A stretch of DNA of 64,000 bases from Deminuibacter sp966424055 (GCA_966424055.1 CBJLMB010000028.1:1-64000); one strand, 5' to 3'. Shown: positions 44,607 to 55,274, counted from the stretch's first letter. A program made the numbers and translations. The notes: generated by a model not told the origin, from the sequence alone.

Positions 44607-45248
44607 GGGTGCAAAAGTATTGCGCCGGCAGCAGAAAGCGGAATTTTTTTAAAAAGCGCAAATGGCCCCTTTTTACCAAAAAGAAGCGGCATTTTACATT
44701 TCTTTAACATTTTTAAATTTGATAAGTTTGTCTTACTTTACGATAAGTTGACAATTCCATGGAAATGTAACCCGATATCAAGTAATAACTCACCTTACCC
44801 ATACCCAATAGCTGAGTACCGTGTATTACTATTTGTTAGCGGAATTAACCTGCGCTGCATTTATACCTAAAACCCGTTTACCCAACTGAGGATTGATCTG
44901 TTGCAAGCAAAAGATCATAACTAACGTTTTGAAACTGTTCAAAATTGGATTAACTGTTTGTTGGATCTGAAGAGTGTGCCTGAACACAATTACAGTAAAT
45001 GCCATACAAGTTGCTGCCAGTATTGCGGGCTTACATAAGCCGGCCTGTAACTGTATTGCTTACTGTTGTTGAAGTTTCCCATTCCGGGGAACTGCTTTGT
45101 TATGCACAAATACAGGCTGGCCATCTATCTATGTGTATCAAACTGATTACCTGGGCTGATGCTGGTTGATTCTTTGATCCGCTACTGTAACTGTATGCTG
45201 AACAGCTTCGGCAAATCCTATAATGTAACAATCACATCAAATGATTTT
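44607..45248 (+). other. Promoter and long leader of susC1
   Basis: About 640 bases between divergent folD and susC1 without a credible gene. The promoter core TAAGTTTG is at 44723-44730. Downstream lies a leader of about 510 bases with a small hairpin around GGCTT-ACAT-AAGCC. An in-frame upstream ATG at 45159 would add 30 residues without a signal peptide, so it is not used. Confidence 0.5.
44723..44730 (+). promoter_or_regulatory. Candidate -7 promoter element TAAGTTTG (susC1)
   Basis: Exact match to the Bacteroidota -7 consensus TAnnTTTG. The -33 element is weak. It implies a leader of about 510 bases. Confidence 0.4.
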
Positions 45249-48200
45249 ATGAGAAAACTTTTCACCCTTTTCTCGGCACTGCTCCTATGCCTTGTAGCGG
45301 TCGCGCAAACCAGACTGGTTACCGGCAAAGTGACCGATGAGAAAGGAGCACCAATTGAAGGCGCCTCCGTACTTGTAAAAGGTTCTATAAACGGAACCAC
45401 CACAGATGCACAGGGTAATTTCAGGATCAATGTTAAACCCAATGCTATCCTCGTTATTTCTTCCACCAATTTTGCAACAAAAGAACTCAAAACAGGCGAT
45501 CAGTCCACAGTCGCTGTATCCCTGTCTTCACAAACCAATGTTATTGATGAAGTCGTTGTTACTGCACTGGGTATTAAAAGAGAAAAAAGAGAGCTGGGTA
45601 CAGCTACACAAACCATCGGCAGTGATATGCTGAATAAAAGCGGTACCGGCAACCCGTTGACAGAACTGAATGGCAAGGCCTCAGGTTTAACGGTGATCAA
45701 CAGTGGTGGTGATCCCGGTGCCGGTACATACATCCGTTTGAGAGGTGTAACTTCTATCACCGGTAACAACCAGCCACTGATGGTGATAGACGGTGTTCCG
45801 GTTGATAACTCTATCAATAATTTTGACCCCACCAATGCGGGCATGCAAGCTTCCGGTGCCAATGGCGATCTTACCGGTGGTGCACAGCCTACCAATAGGG
45901 GTACTGATATCAACCCGGACGATATTGAATCCATCAACGTGCTGAAAGGCCCTGCAGCAACAGCTTTGTACGGTATACAGGCCGCCAGCGGCGCCATTGT
46001 GATCACCACAAAAAAAGGCGCAGGCAGGCGCGGTACCAGTATTGTATTCAATTCATCAGCCACGATAGATAAGGTAAGCAAATTACCACCACTGCAAAAC
46101 ATGTATTCACAAGGCAGTGGCGGCCAGTATTCCGGCCCGGAAAATGGCGGCTCTATTTCATGGGGAGCACGTTTAGATACGCTGGCCTGGGATGGCGCTA
46201 CTGATTATCCCTTCGATAAGCATGGGCATATTGTTGGCAAATCAGACCCCTCTGCAAAAATCCCGGTTACACCGTATGACCGGTATAAATTTTTTAAAAC
46301 CGGTGCCAGTTTTAATAACAATATTGCGGTTGCCGGTTCCAATGCCAGTGATAGATCCAGCTACCGGTTGTCGCTGGGTAACCTGTATCAAACAGGTATC
46401 ATCCCTAAAAGCAAATATGTAAAAACAGTACTGGGGCTGTCAGGCCAGTCGAAAATTACAGATAAGCTCACCGCCTCTGCAGGCATCACCTATACCAATT
46501 CCAGCAATAACAAAGTGCAGCAGGGGTCAAATATTTCGGGTGTAATGCTGGGATTGTTGCGTACACCGGCCAGTTTTGATAATTCCAATGGTTATTCCAA
46601 TGCGGCTGATCATCCTGAATCTTATTCTTTCCCTGATGGCAGCCAGCGTAATTATCGCGGGGGCAGCGGTTATGATAACCCTTACTGGACAGTTAACAAC
46701 AGTCCTTTTACTTCAGACCTTAACCGCATCTTCGGCTATGGCCAGGTGAACTACGATCTGCTGGACTGGATGAGCTTTACTTACCGCGTAGGTGGCGACG
46801 TGTACTCACAGAATGATAAGAACAGCTATAACATTGGTACCAATGCATTTCCTGCCGGTGCTGTTTACCTCGTAGATTATTATTCACGCCAGTTCAATTC
46901 TGATTTCATTGTTAATATGCACAAAACATTCTCCAGCGACTGGGGAGGATCTTTATTGCTGGGGCATAACTATTTTACACAAAACCGCGGCAATCATTTT
47001 TCCCAGGGCACCTCACTGGTGATACCTGGTTTCTTTGATATATCCAATGCCACATCTTACCTGGCTACTGAATCGGCACAGAAAAAAAGAACGATGGCTT
47101 TTTATGGCCAGGCTGAAATCAATTACCAGCGCCAGTTATATTTAACGCTAACAGGCCGCAGGGAAACTTCTTCTACACTGCCTGCTGCCAATAATACTTT
47201 CTTTTATCCTTCAGCGAGCCTGGGCTGGGTATTTACAGAGCTGCCTGGTTTGAGGGATAATAAAATTCTTTCGTTCGGTAAACTGCGTGCCTCTTTTGCA
47301 CAGGTAGGTAAGGATGCACCGATTTATGGATTGCAAACACCTTTTACGGTGGCCAGTTTTAAAGATGGTTTTACCAATGGTATTACTTTCCCTGCCAATG
47401 GCAGTGCAGGATACCAGATCAGTTCTGCCACTACCACTATTGGCAACCAGGACCTGAAACCTGAAAACACGTATTCTTATGAACTGGGTGCGGACCTGTC
47501 TTTCCTGAAAGAAAGGATCAGCTTGAATGCCACTGCTTATTACAGTAAATCAACTGATGTGATTTTCCCGGTTTCTGTTCCTTATTCAACCGGTTTTGCA
47601 GCTAAACTGTTGAATGCCGCCACCATTACCAATAAAGGGCTTGAGCTTACATTGAATGCCACCCCGGTTAAACTGGCCAGTGGCCTTCGCTGGGATCTTA
47701 CTTTTAACTGGTCCAGGAACATAAACAAAGTAACCAAGCTATACCCGGGTATAGACCGCTTTTTTGTAGCAGGTTTTGGTGCGGGTGAAGCAGAAATTGA
47801 TGCGGTAGTAGGGCAGCCTTTTGGTGTTATTTACGGTAATACCACGCCGCATGTTACACTCAACGACCTGCACAGCCCTTTACTGATCAATGATGTAAAA
47901 GGCACTGGTTACGGTATGCCGCTGGCTGGTGGTGTAGGTCCTGCACAGGTGATCGGTAATCCTAATCCTGACTGGATCGGTTCTGCCATCAGCACATTGA
48001 GCTATAAAGGATTTACATTCAGTTTCCAGATCGATATCAAACATGGCGGTGATCTCTGGAATGGTACACGCGGCGCTATTGCCAATAAAGGAACTGCAGG
48101 CGAAACTGCTAACAGGGGTACCAGCGCCACATTTAAAGGATTGCTCGGCCACTTGGATGCCAATGGCAACGTGGTGCATTATGATCATGATGGTGTAACT

Positions 48201-48554
48201 GAATTACCCGGCCCCGGGGTTGCCAATACCATTCAAACCTCGTACAACCAGTATTACTGGCAGAATGTAGCCAACAGCTTTGGCGGCGGCCAGGAAGTGG
48301 ATGTGGAAAATGCAGGCTTTACCAGGGTACGCCAGGTGAGCCTCACTTACCAGTTGCCGAAAACCATATTCGGCAGTAAACATTACACCAACCTGTCGTT
48401 CACAGTATTCGCCAATAACCTGATCCTCTGGACCAAGTATGATGGTGTTGATCCGGAAACAAGTTTGGCAGGGCCTGCCAATGCGCAGGGACTTGATTAT
48501 TTCAATAACCCGGGAACCAAGAGTTATGGCATCCGCCTGAACCTTGGACTTTAA
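45249..48554 (+). CDS. SusC/RagA family TonB-dependent outer-membrane transporter (susC1)
   Basis: An 1101-residue TonB-dependent transporter. Order: signal peptide (1-19, MRKLFTLFSALLLCLVAVA), a carboxypeptidase-regulatory-like domain (about 22-95, LVTGKVTDEKGAPIEGASVLV), the TonB-contact region DEVVVTALGIKREKRELG, a plug (LRGVTSITGNNQPLMVIDGVPVDN, then INVLKGPAATALYGIQAASGAIVITTKKG), and a long beta-barrel ending in the outer-membrane signature SYGIRLNLGL. No N-terminal STN domain, so no direct sigma/anti-sigma signalling. susD1 starts 21 bases later. The substrate cannot be inferred. Confidence 0.94.
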   Translation: MRKLFTLFSALLLCLVAVAQTRLVTGKVTDEKGAPIEGASVLVKGSINGTTTDAQGNFRINVKPNAILVISSTNFATKELKTGDQSTVAVSLSSQTNVIDEVVVTALGIKREKRELGTATQTIGSDMLNKSGTGNPLTELNGKASGLTVINSGGDPGAGTYIRLRGVTSITGNNQPLMVIDGVPVDNSINNFDPTNAGMQASGANGDLTGGAQPTNRGTDINPDDIESINVLKGPAATALYGIQAASGAIVITTKKGAGRRGTSIVFNSSATIDKVSKLPPLQNMYSQGSGGQYSGPENGGSISWGARLDTLAWDGATDYPFDKHGHIVGKSDPSAKIPVTPYDRYKFFKTGASFNNNIAVAGSNASDRSSYRLSLGNLYQTGIIPKSKYVKTVLGLSGQSKITDKLTASAGITYTNSSNNKVQQGSNISGVMLGLLRTPASFDNSNGYSNAADHPESYSFPDGSQRNYRGGSGYDNPYWTVNNSPFTSDLNRIFGYGQVNYDLLDWMSFTYRVGGDVYSQNDKNSYNIGTNAFPAGAVYLVDYYSRQFNSDFIVNMHKTFSSDWGGSLLLGHNYFTQNRGNHFSQGTSLVIPGFFDISNATSYLATESAQKKRTMAFYGQAEINYQRQLYLTLTGRRETSSTLPAANNTFFYPSASLGWVFTELPGLRDNKILSFGKLRASFAQVGKDAPIYGLQTPFTVASFKDGFTNGITFPANGSAGYQISSATTTIGNQDLKPENTYSYELGADLSFLKERISLNATAYYSKSTDVIFPVSVPYSTGFAAKLLNAATITNKGLELTLNATPVKLASGLRWDLTFNWSRNINKVTKLYPGIDRFFVAGFGAGEAEIDAVVGQPFGVIYGNTTPHVTLNDLHSPLLINDVKGTGYGMPLAGGVGPAQVIGNPNPDWIGSAISTLSYKGFTFSFQIDIKHGGDLWNGTRGAIANKGTAGETANRGTSATFKGLLGHLDANGNVVHYDHDGVTELPGPGVANTIQTSYNQYYWQNVANSFGGGQEVDVENAGFTRVRQVSLTYQLPKTIFGSKHYTNLSFTVFANNLILWTKYDGVDPETSLAGPANAQGLDYFNNPGTKSYGIRLNLGL

Positions 48555-48575
48555 GCACCACCAAAAAAATAACGT

Positions 48576-49940
48576 ATGAAACGGAATACAATTAACCTTA
48601 CGATAGTCATTGCTTTTGCGGCGCTGGTGCTTACTTCCTGTAAAAAATCTTTTTTTACAGATGTAAACAATAATCCCAATGCCGTGGCCACGGTAAAACC
48701 CAACCTGCTTTTACCTACTGTTGAGGCGGCGCTGGCATTTACACAGGGCGGCGATATATCCCGCTATACCGCACTGATCATGCAGCAGATGTATGGCGCC
48801 AATAGCCAGTCTCAGGCTTATTATATTTATGGATACAACCCTGGCACTTTTGATAACCTGTGGCCCGACCTGTATACGTCTACCATGCAGAACGACTACA
48901 GCCTGATACAGATAGCTGATGCCGGTAAATACAACAGGTACAGCGGCATAGGGAGGATACTGATGGCCTACACTCTGCAAACTTCTGTTGACCTTTGGGG
49001 TAAAATACCCTATTCGCAGGCTTTCCAGGGCAATGCTGCCAACCCCAACCTTCACCCGGTATTTGATGATGATAAGGCTTTGTACGATACTATTAACAAC
49101 CTGATCAATACCGGTATCAGTATGCTGGGTAACCCCGATAAAGGGCTGATAGTACCCGGCTCAGATGATGTGGTATATGGCGGCGATGTTGACAAGTGGA
49201 CAAAATTCGGGCACGCTATCAAAGCCAGGCTATACCTGCATCAGAGCAAAGGCAGCGCCGATATGGCAAACAAAGCGCTTGCCGAAATAAACCAGGCAAT
49301 GGCCGGTGCGGCAGATAATGCACAGTACATTTTCGGTTCAACAGAAACATCTGCCAATCCCTGGTACCAGTTTTATGAACAAAGACCAGGTGATCAAAAC
49401 TTTACACAGAGCACGATTGCTGCCACACTGCAGGGATTGAACGATCCGCGTTATGCGAAATACAACCTGGACAGTACTGATTCAAAAGGTAGGAACACCA
49501 GTTATTATAACATGATCAATTCCCCGGTGGAATTTATCACTTATGATGAACTGCTGTTTGCCAAGGCAGAAGCAACACTGACCGCTACCGGCAATATAGC
49601 CACTGCGCAGGGCCTGTTCCAGACTGCCATACAGGAAAATATGCTGAAGCTGGGTGTACCGCAAAGCAGTATTACACCTTATGTAGCGGCAAACGGAAAT
49701 CTTTCTTCCAATGTAGCAACTGCTATTGGCCAGGTGGCAGCGCAGGAATACCTTGCGCTGTTCCTGAACCCGGAGGCATGGGTATTATGGCGCAGAACAA
49801 ATAGCCCTGCAATCAGTCCCACATCGGGCAGTGCAGTACCACGGCGCCTGCTTTACCCGCAAAGTGAATATTCATACAATGCAGCCAATGTACCGGCTAA
49901 CGTAACTTTAGTTTCACCAAAAATTTTCTGGGATAAGTAA
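48576..49940 (+). CDS. SusD/RagB family nutrient-binding lipoprotein, SusD-like_2 type (susD1)
   Basis: A 454-residue surface lipoprotein that works as the lid of the SusC channel. Lipobox is VLTSC (Cys22). Family signatures of the SusD-like_2 group are FTDVNNNPNAVATVKPNLLLPTV, GRILMAYTLQTSVDLWGKIPYSQAFQG, and the C-terminal EYLALFLNPEAWVLWRRTN followed by RRLLYPQSEY, cited in parts. The protein ends KIFWDK, as do many of this group. It is 21 bases after susC1 and followed by a strong terminator, so the pair forms one unit. Confidence 0.92.
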   Translation: MKRNTINLTIVIAFAALVLTSCKKSFFTDVNNNPNAVATVKPNLLLPTVEAALAFTQGGDISRYTALIMQQMYGANSQSQAYYIYGYNPGTFDNLWPDLYTSTMQNDYSLIQIADAGKYNRYSGIGRILMAYTLQTSVDLWGKIPYSQAFQGNAANPNLHPVFDDDKALYDTINNLINTGISMLGNPDKGLIVPGSDDVVYGGDVDKWTKFGHAIKARLYLHQSKGSADMANKALAEINQAMAGAADNAQYIFGSTETSANPWYQFYEQRPGDQNFTQSTIAATLQGLNDPRYAKYNLDSTDSKGRNTSYYNMINSPVEFITYDELLFAKAEATLTATGNIATAQGLFQTAIQENMLKLGVPQSSITPYVAANGNLSSNVATAIGQVAAQEYLALFLNPEAWVLWRRTNSPAISPTSGSAVPRRLLYPQSEYSYNAANVPANVTLVSPKIFWDK

Positions 49941-49958
49941 ATGTTGCCTGTTCCAAAT

Positions 49959-49987
49959 AAAAAAGCTCCTCAAAAAGGAGCTTTTTT
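49959..49987 (+). terminator. Intrinsic terminator after susD1
   Basis: Stem AAAAAAGCTCCT / AGGAGCTTTTTT with a 5-base loop and T run, starting 18 bases after the susD1 stop. Confidence 0.92.
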
Positions 49988-50555
49988 ATTGCCTGATACA
50001 AAGTGTGTGCGTTCCTTTAAAGCAGCAAACCGGTTGCAGTGGCAAGCACAGCTCAATCAGGCTCGTTTGAAAACCAGCCTGGTTAAGCCGTTGATGTTTT
50101 TTAAAAAATTGGCGGCTTAGGCTCATTGTTGTTTTATCTCCATTGCTTAGCACTGTTGTCTGTTCAAAAAAACTACAATCCTTTTGCACATTTTTAACAT
50201 TGTTGCCGGATGAATTTTTGTCTTCATTGAATAAGTCTTAATTTTAAGTTAAGAGGATGGTAATATATTCACAAAAACAGGAAACCATCCCATTAATCCG
50301 CCCACACCTGCTTGCAACCCGATACCTGTATAATGCATATTGGAATACGTGCCGAGCTTTCTAACTAAGTAGCTGGGAATTACAGTGATTGCAGTAATTG
50401 TCGAAATACTGCAGGCTGTAGCGTATTGCCTATGCAATAAAATTTCCCGCACAACATACTCCGTTTGAGAAAGTACAAGCCGTAAAGATTGACGCCATGT
50501 CTGAACGAATGCAGATATGGGTATGGGACTGTATTTTTTAACCACAATTGATAAT
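49988..50555 (+). other. Leader region of susC2, no gene seen
   Basis: About 570 bases between terminator and susC2. Short frames on either strand have no recognisable features. A sequence TTTTTGTCTT near 50215, similar to the TTTGTCTT after the susC1 promoter core, may mark the promoter. If so, the leader is about 330 bases. An in-frame ATG at 50517 adds 13 residues before the signal peptide and is not used. Confidence 0.4.
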
Positions 50556-53500
50556 ATGAGAAAACTGTTTATTTATTTTCTGGTACTGTTGTGTGGGAGT
50601 GCAACAGCTATCGGACAAAGCAGATCTGTCAATGGTAAAGTGACAGATGAAAACGGGGTGCCTGTCGACGGCGCAAGCATCCAGGTAAAAGGTACTTCTA
50701 CCGGTACCGCGGCCAAGGCCGATGGTAATTTTAAAATTACAGTACAACCTTCTGACGTATTGCTTGTTTCTGCAACCAATTTCGCCCCGCAGGAAATCAA
50801 AGTTGGCAGTCAAACATTTTTAACCATCAAACTGGTTCGACAGGAAAATGTGATCAGTGAAGTAGTGGTAACAGCGCTGGGTGTAAAAAGGGAAAAGAAA
50901 GCACTGGGATATGCTGTGCAGGATGTAAGTGGTGATGCATTAACAAGGGCCAGCCAGAGTGATGCGCTGAAAGCATTATCGGGCAAGGTGGCCGGTGTGC
51001 AGATCACTTCTTCTTCCGGTACACCCGGTTCTGCCACCTATATCCAGCTGAGAGGCGCTAATTCACTCACCGGTAATAACCAGCCTTTGTTTGTGATAGA
51101 TGGTGTGCCTATCGATAACTCGCAAAACTATTCCGGCGATCCGTCTGACGCTACCAATAACCTGTTACAGGGTACTACCAATTCGAACAGGGCGATGGAT
51201 ATTAACCCCAATGATATTGAAAGCATCAGCGTTTTAAAAGGCCCTGCTGCTGCTGCTATCTATGGTATTGATGCAGCCAATGGCGCTATCGTTATTACAA
51301 CCAAGAAAGGAAAAGCCGGTAAAGCACAGGTAGATTTCAGTACAGGTATTTCTTTCGATAAAGTGAACCGCCTGCCCAAACTGCAGCACCGGTGGATTAA
51401 AGGCGATGGCGGGGCCATCGCACCTTTTACATCTACCACGCGCAATTCATGGGGTGCCGCTGCCGATACACTGTTCTGGAATGGTATACCCAATGCATAT
51501 GATGTACATGGCGATATTGTGGGTAAATCAGATCCTGCTGCCAAAATCCCTTTCAAGCCCTATGATAATATTGATAATTTTTTCAGAACAGGGCTTACCA
51601 CGAACAATTCGCTTTCTGTTTCGGGTGGAAACGATATAGCCACTTACAGGCTGGGTGTATCTAATGTGTACCAGAATTCGATTGTTCCTTTGCAGCATTT
51701 TCAAAGAACTTCTGTTGCATTTTCCGGCCAACTGAAGGTGACAGAGAAACTAAAAGTATCTACCAGCGTTACCTACACTACCAGCGATGGCAACATGCCA
51801 CAGAACGGAAGCAATGCATCGGGTATTATGCTGGCGCTTACCAGAACACCTATTTCTTTTGATAATTCCAATGGCAGGAAGAATGCAGATGACCCTGCGG
51901 CATTTATTCTTCCCAACGGGTTACAGCGGTCTTATAGAAATGGCACTTATGATAACCCATACTGGACCATCAACAAAAACCCCTACACAACCTATCTCAG
52001 CCGTTTCTTTGGTAATGTACAGGCCGAATACAATATCGGCGCCGGGTTTAATGCCATCTATCGCTTCGGAGCTGATATTTATAATGATAACCGCCACCAG
52101 TATTATGAAATTCAGTCAGGTGCTTATCCCGGCGGAAGGATCTTTGATGACAGGTATACATTCAGAAGCTATAACTCTGACCTGATACTCGGTTATACAA
52201 AACGCATCTCTTCCAAACTGCGGTTCGATGGTAAAGTGGGTGGTAATTTATACGGAAGAAAAATGAATGAACTGTATACACAGGGAGATGGGCTGGTATC
52301 GCCGGGCTTTGATAATATTTACAATGCAAGCTCTGTCAAGTCGGCCAATTTTGTTACGCCTTACAGGAAGATCGGTGCTTATTTCGATTTAAACCTGGAT
52401 TATATGTCGATGTTGTTCCTGGAAATTACAGGCCGAAACGACTGGACATCTACTTTGCCTAAAGGCAAGAACTCATTCTTTTATCCTGCTGTCAATGCCG
52501 GCTTTGTATTCACCGAATTGTCTGGCCTGAAAGGCAACAATGTATTGAGCTATGGCAAAATCAGGGCTTCTGCGGCACAGGTGGGTAAAGACCCAGGTGA
52601 GTTCAGAACAAGAACTTTTTATGTGCCCACCACATTCGGTGACGGATACACATCTGGCATATCTTTTCCCAATAATGGTATAGCCAGCTACGGCTTATCC
52701 AACACAGCAGGTAACCCCAACCTGAAACCGGAAAAAACCACCGCCTATGAACTTGGATTACAATTGCAGTTCTTTAAAAACAGGTTGGGTATTGACGCGA
52801 CGGTATATTACAGCAAAGGAAAAGACCTGATCGTGACCGCACCGCTTTCTGGTGCTTCAGGTTACCAGTATATCACGCTTAACTCCGGCTCTATCCGCAA
52901 CAAAGGCTTCGAACTGCAGTTGACCGGTACTCCTGTAAAGGGGCGCAATTTTACCTGGGACGCATTTGTGAATTTCAGTCTTAACAGGAGCAAGGTGCTC
53001 GCTCTTGCAGAAGGGGTAAAACAAATTACACTGAATGGTTTTACCGGTACTGTTATCGCACAATTGCCGGGCCAGCCTTCGGGTGTGATTTATGGGTATG
53101 GTTATACCAGGGATAATAAAGGCAATATTGTTATTGATGATAAAAACAATGTGGGTTATCCATTAGCCAATACCAGTGTTCAGAATGTGATCGGTAATCC
53201 CAATCCAAAGTTCCTGATGGGCTTTGGCAATACATTTACCTACAAGAAATTTTCACTGTATGCGCTGATCGACTGGAAACACAAAGGCGATATATGGAAC
53301 GGTACCAGGGGCTCACTGGCTGCACTGGGTACATCAGATCTTACTTACGACAGGGGGCAGAATAAAGTGTTTGGCGGCGTGCTGGGACATATAGACGCTA
53401 ATGGTAACCTGGCACATTTTGACCACAGCGGCGCAGAAGTGGCCGGGGCCGGTGATGCCAATACAAAGAGTGTGAAGCTGGATGAAGCCTGGTATAAAGG

Positions 53501-53789
53501 AGATGGCGGCGGATTCGGTAACCTGAACGAATCTTTTGTCGAAGACGGCTCTTTTGTAAAACTGCGTGAGGTAACCCTGTCATACGATTTTGGTTCCTTG
53601 CTGGGTAAAAAAGTTTTTGTGAAAGGGATGACCGCCAGTGTGTTTGCGCGCAACATTATTATCTGGACACCTTATCATGGCATTGACCCTGAAACCAGTC
53701 TTACCGGTGCCACCAGCGCACAGGGGATTGATTATTTCAATGTGCCCGGCTCTGCCAGCTATGGCGTTAACCTGAGATTCACTTTTTGA
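50556..53789 (+). CDS. SusC/RagA family TonB-dependent outer-membrane transporter (susC2)
   Basis: A 1077-residue transporter with signal peptide (MRKLFIYFLVLLCGSATAIG), carboxypeptidase-regulatory-like domain (about 25-95), region SEVVVTALGVKREKKALGYAV, plug (LRGANSLTGNNQPLFVIDGVPIDNS, then ISVLKGPAAAAIYGIDAANGAIVITTKKG, cited as landmarks) and beta-barrel ending SYGVNLRFTF. No STN domain. Closely related to susC1 (shared LTGNNQPL, SIRNKGFELQL/TITNKGLELTL-type barrel blocks and GIDPETSLTGATSAQGIDYF), suggesting paralogous duplication. susD2 starts 22 bases later. Substrate unknown. Confidence 0.94.
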   Translation: MRKLFIYFLVLLCGSATAIGQSRSVNGKVTDENGVPVDGASIQVKGTSTGTAAKADGNFKITVQPSDVLLVSATNFAPQEIKVGSQTFLTIKLVRQENVISEVVVTALGVKREKKALGYAVQDVSGDALTRASQSDALKALSGKVAGVQITSSSGTPGSATYIQLRGANSLTGNNQPLFVIDGVPIDNSQNYSGDPSDATNNLLQGTTNSNRAMDINPNDIESISVLKGPAAAAIYGIDAANGAIVITTKKGKAGKAQVDFSTGISFDKVNRLPKLQHRWIKGDGGAIAPFTSTTRNSWGAAADTLFWNGIPNAYDVHGDIVGKSDPAAKIPFKPYDNIDNFFRTGLTTNNSLSVSGGNDIATYRLGVSNVYQNSIVPLQHFQRTSVAFSGQLKVTEKLKVSTSVTYTTSDGNMPQNGSNASGIMLALTRTPISFDNSNGRKNADDPAAFILPNGLQRSYRNGTYDNPYWTINKNPYTTYLSRFFGNVQAEYNIGAGFNAIYRFGADIYNDNRHQYYEIQSGAYPGGRIFDDRYTFRSYNSDLILGYTKRISSKLRFDGKVGGNLYGRKMNELYTQGDGLVSPGFDNIYNASSVKSANFVTPYRKIGAYFDLNLDYMSMLFLEITGRNDWTSTLPKGKNSFFYPAVNAGFVFTELSGLKGNNVLSYGKIRASAAQVGKDPGEFRTRTFYVPTTFGDGYTSGISFPNNGIASYGLSNTAGNPNLKPEKTTAYELGLQLQFFKNRLGIDATVYYSKGKDLIVTAPLSGASGYQYITLNSGSIRNKGFELQLTGTPVKGRNFTWDAFVNFSLNRSKVLALAEGVKQITLNGFTGTVIAQLPGQPSGVIYGYGYTRDNKGNIVIDDKNNVGYPLANTSVQNVIGNPNPKFLMGFGNTFTYKKFSLYALIDWKHKGDIWNGTRGSLAALGTSDLTYDRGQNKVFGGVLGHIDANGNLAHFDHSGAEVAGAGDANTKSVKLDEAWYKGDGGGFGNLNESFVEDGSFVKLREVTLSYDFGSLLGKKVFVKGMTASVFARNIIIWTPYHGIDPETSLTGATSAQGIDYFNVPGSASYGVNLRFTF

Positions 53790-53811
53790 TACCACTTAAA
53801 ATCTTTTTGAT

Positions 53812-55152
53812 ATGAATTGCTCGATAAAAAATATTACACGCTGCCTTGTGCTGATCAGCCTGGTAACGTTGTCGTTCTCTTGTAAAAAAGGATATTTCTA
53901 TCCGGGGATCAATGATGATCCTTCGCAGTTGAAAAATCCGCAGCCATCCAACCTGTTGCCCGGGATCATTTTATCTATGGGATATGAATGGGGGGGGGAT
54001 GCATCCCGCTTCACTTCTATGTTCATGCAGCAGTCAACAGGTATTGCCAACCAGTCTCTGCAGGCCAATCGCTATGCAGTATCCGGCGATGATGTAAACA
54101 ATATGTGGACAGGCGGTTTGTACGGTGGCGGTATCATGAACAATGCCCACCAGCTGATAGTGATTGCCGATTCACTGAAACAAGCCCACTATGCTGCCAT
54201 CGGGCGCATACTGATGGCCTGCTCATTGGGCTTAACTACCGATTGCTGGGGCGATGTTCCCTATACACAGGCCTTCCAGGGTGTGAACAACACACAACCC
54301 AAATACGATCCGCAACAGCAGATCTATGATACGCTGTTCCATCTGCTGAATACCGCGATCACAGCACTGAGTACACCTGATGGCAGCCCGTTTCAACCGG
54401 GAAGCGACGACCTGTTGTACAATGACAGTTTAACCAACTGGGTAAAATTTGCGCATTCGCTGAAAGCCAGGTTCTACCTGCACCTGGTTAAACAGGATGC
54501 TGCCAATTACGATAAAGCACTGGCTGAGATCGCTAATGGCTTTAGTTCGAACAGTGATAATGCAGGTGTTGTATTTAACGGTGGAAGTGTGGCTTCACAG
54601 AACCCCTGGTATCAGTTTAATACACAAAGAGGGGATATTGGATTTACCGGGTTTATTTACAATTTACTATCGGCAGCGGGCGACCCCAGGCTGTCTGTTT
54701 ATAGCGATGGTAATGGTGGGCTGGGTACTTTGTATGGAAGCTCCAACTCAACTGTTTTCCTGATGACCTACGATGAACTGAAGTTTATAGAAGCCGAGGT
54801 GCAGTTCCAGAAAAACAATAAGCAGGCTGCTGCAGATGCCTACAATGCTGCGGTCGCTGCCAGCTTAGCCCGCACAGTAAAAAGCACCGATTATTTGGCG
54901 CAGGTACAAAAGAACGCCGGCAATATCACTCTTGCTGATATTATGACACAGAAATACATCGCTAATTTTCTCAATCCTGAAGTGTGGACAGACTGGCGCC
55001 GTACTGGTTTACCTGCATTGACACCCCCGCCGAACAATGTGTTGGGCGGACAGCTGCCACGCACACTGCTGTATCCCAGCGGCGAACAGCAGTACAATTC
55101 CAACGCACCTAGAAATACGACTATGACGAGAAGGGTTTGGTGGGATAAATAA
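53812..55152 (+). CDS. SusD/RagB family lipoprotein, SusD-like_2 type (susD2), with a G9 tract
   Basis: A 446-residue SusD-like lipoprotein. Lipobox is LSFSC (Cys24). The group motifs are the early GINDDPSQLKNPQPSNLLPGI, GRILMACSLGLTTDCWGDVPYTQAFQG, and the C-terminal YIANFLNPEVWTDWRRTGLPAL with LPRTLLYPSGEQQYN, cited in parts; it ends RRVWWDK. A run of nine G (53990-53998) encodes the Trp60-Gly61-Gly62-Asp63 region. A shift of one base in this tract would truncate the protein early. Pairs with susC2. The frame is intact in this sequence. Confidence 0.92.
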   Translation: MNCSIKNITRCLVLISLVTLSFSCKKGYFYPGINDDPSQLKNPQPSNLLPGIILSMGYEWGGDASRFTSMFMQQSTGIANQSLQANRYAVSGDDVNNMWTGGLYGGGIMNNAHQLIVIADSLKQAHYAAIGRILMACSLGLTTDCWGDVPYTQAFQGVNNTQPKYDPQQQIYDTLFHLLNTAITALSTPDGSPFQPGSDDLLYNDSLTNWVKFAHSLKARFYLHLVKQDAANYDKALAEIANGFSSNSDNAGVVFNGGSVASQNPWYQFNTQRGDIGFTGFIYNLLSAAGDPRLSVYSDGNGGLGTLYGSSNSTVFLMTYDELKFIEAEVQFQKNNKQAAADAYNAAVAASLARTVKSTDYLAQVQKNAGNITLADIMTQKYIANFLNPEVWTDWRRTGLPALTPPPNNVLGGQLPRTLLYPSGEQQYNSNAPRNTTMTRRVWWDK

Positions 55153-55241
55153 GCCAGGCACAACTATCCGCTACAGTAAATGCTGCCTGGAAAATAAAAT
55201 AGTTGATGTTTGCAAAATGATAATTGGTTGACAGTGTCAAC

Positions 55242-55274
55242 AAAAAAACTATTCCGGAGTGGAATAGTTTTTTT
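55242..55274 (+). terminator. Intrinsic terminator after susD2
   Basis: A perfect 14-base stem AAAAAAACTATTCC / GGAATAGTTTTTTT with a 5-base loop. A small hairpin GTTGAC-AGT-GTCAAC (55227-55241) sits directly before it. Confidence 0.92.

Noticed and set aside
45159..45248. Longer N-terminus for SusC1
   Set aside because: The 30 extra residues contain no signal peptide, whereas the ATG at 45249 gives MRKLFTLFSALLLCL, matching the other SusC starts.
49986..50189. 67-residue frame on the minus strand after susD1
   Set aside because: It overlaps the susD1 terminator and has no signal peptide, domain or good start context.
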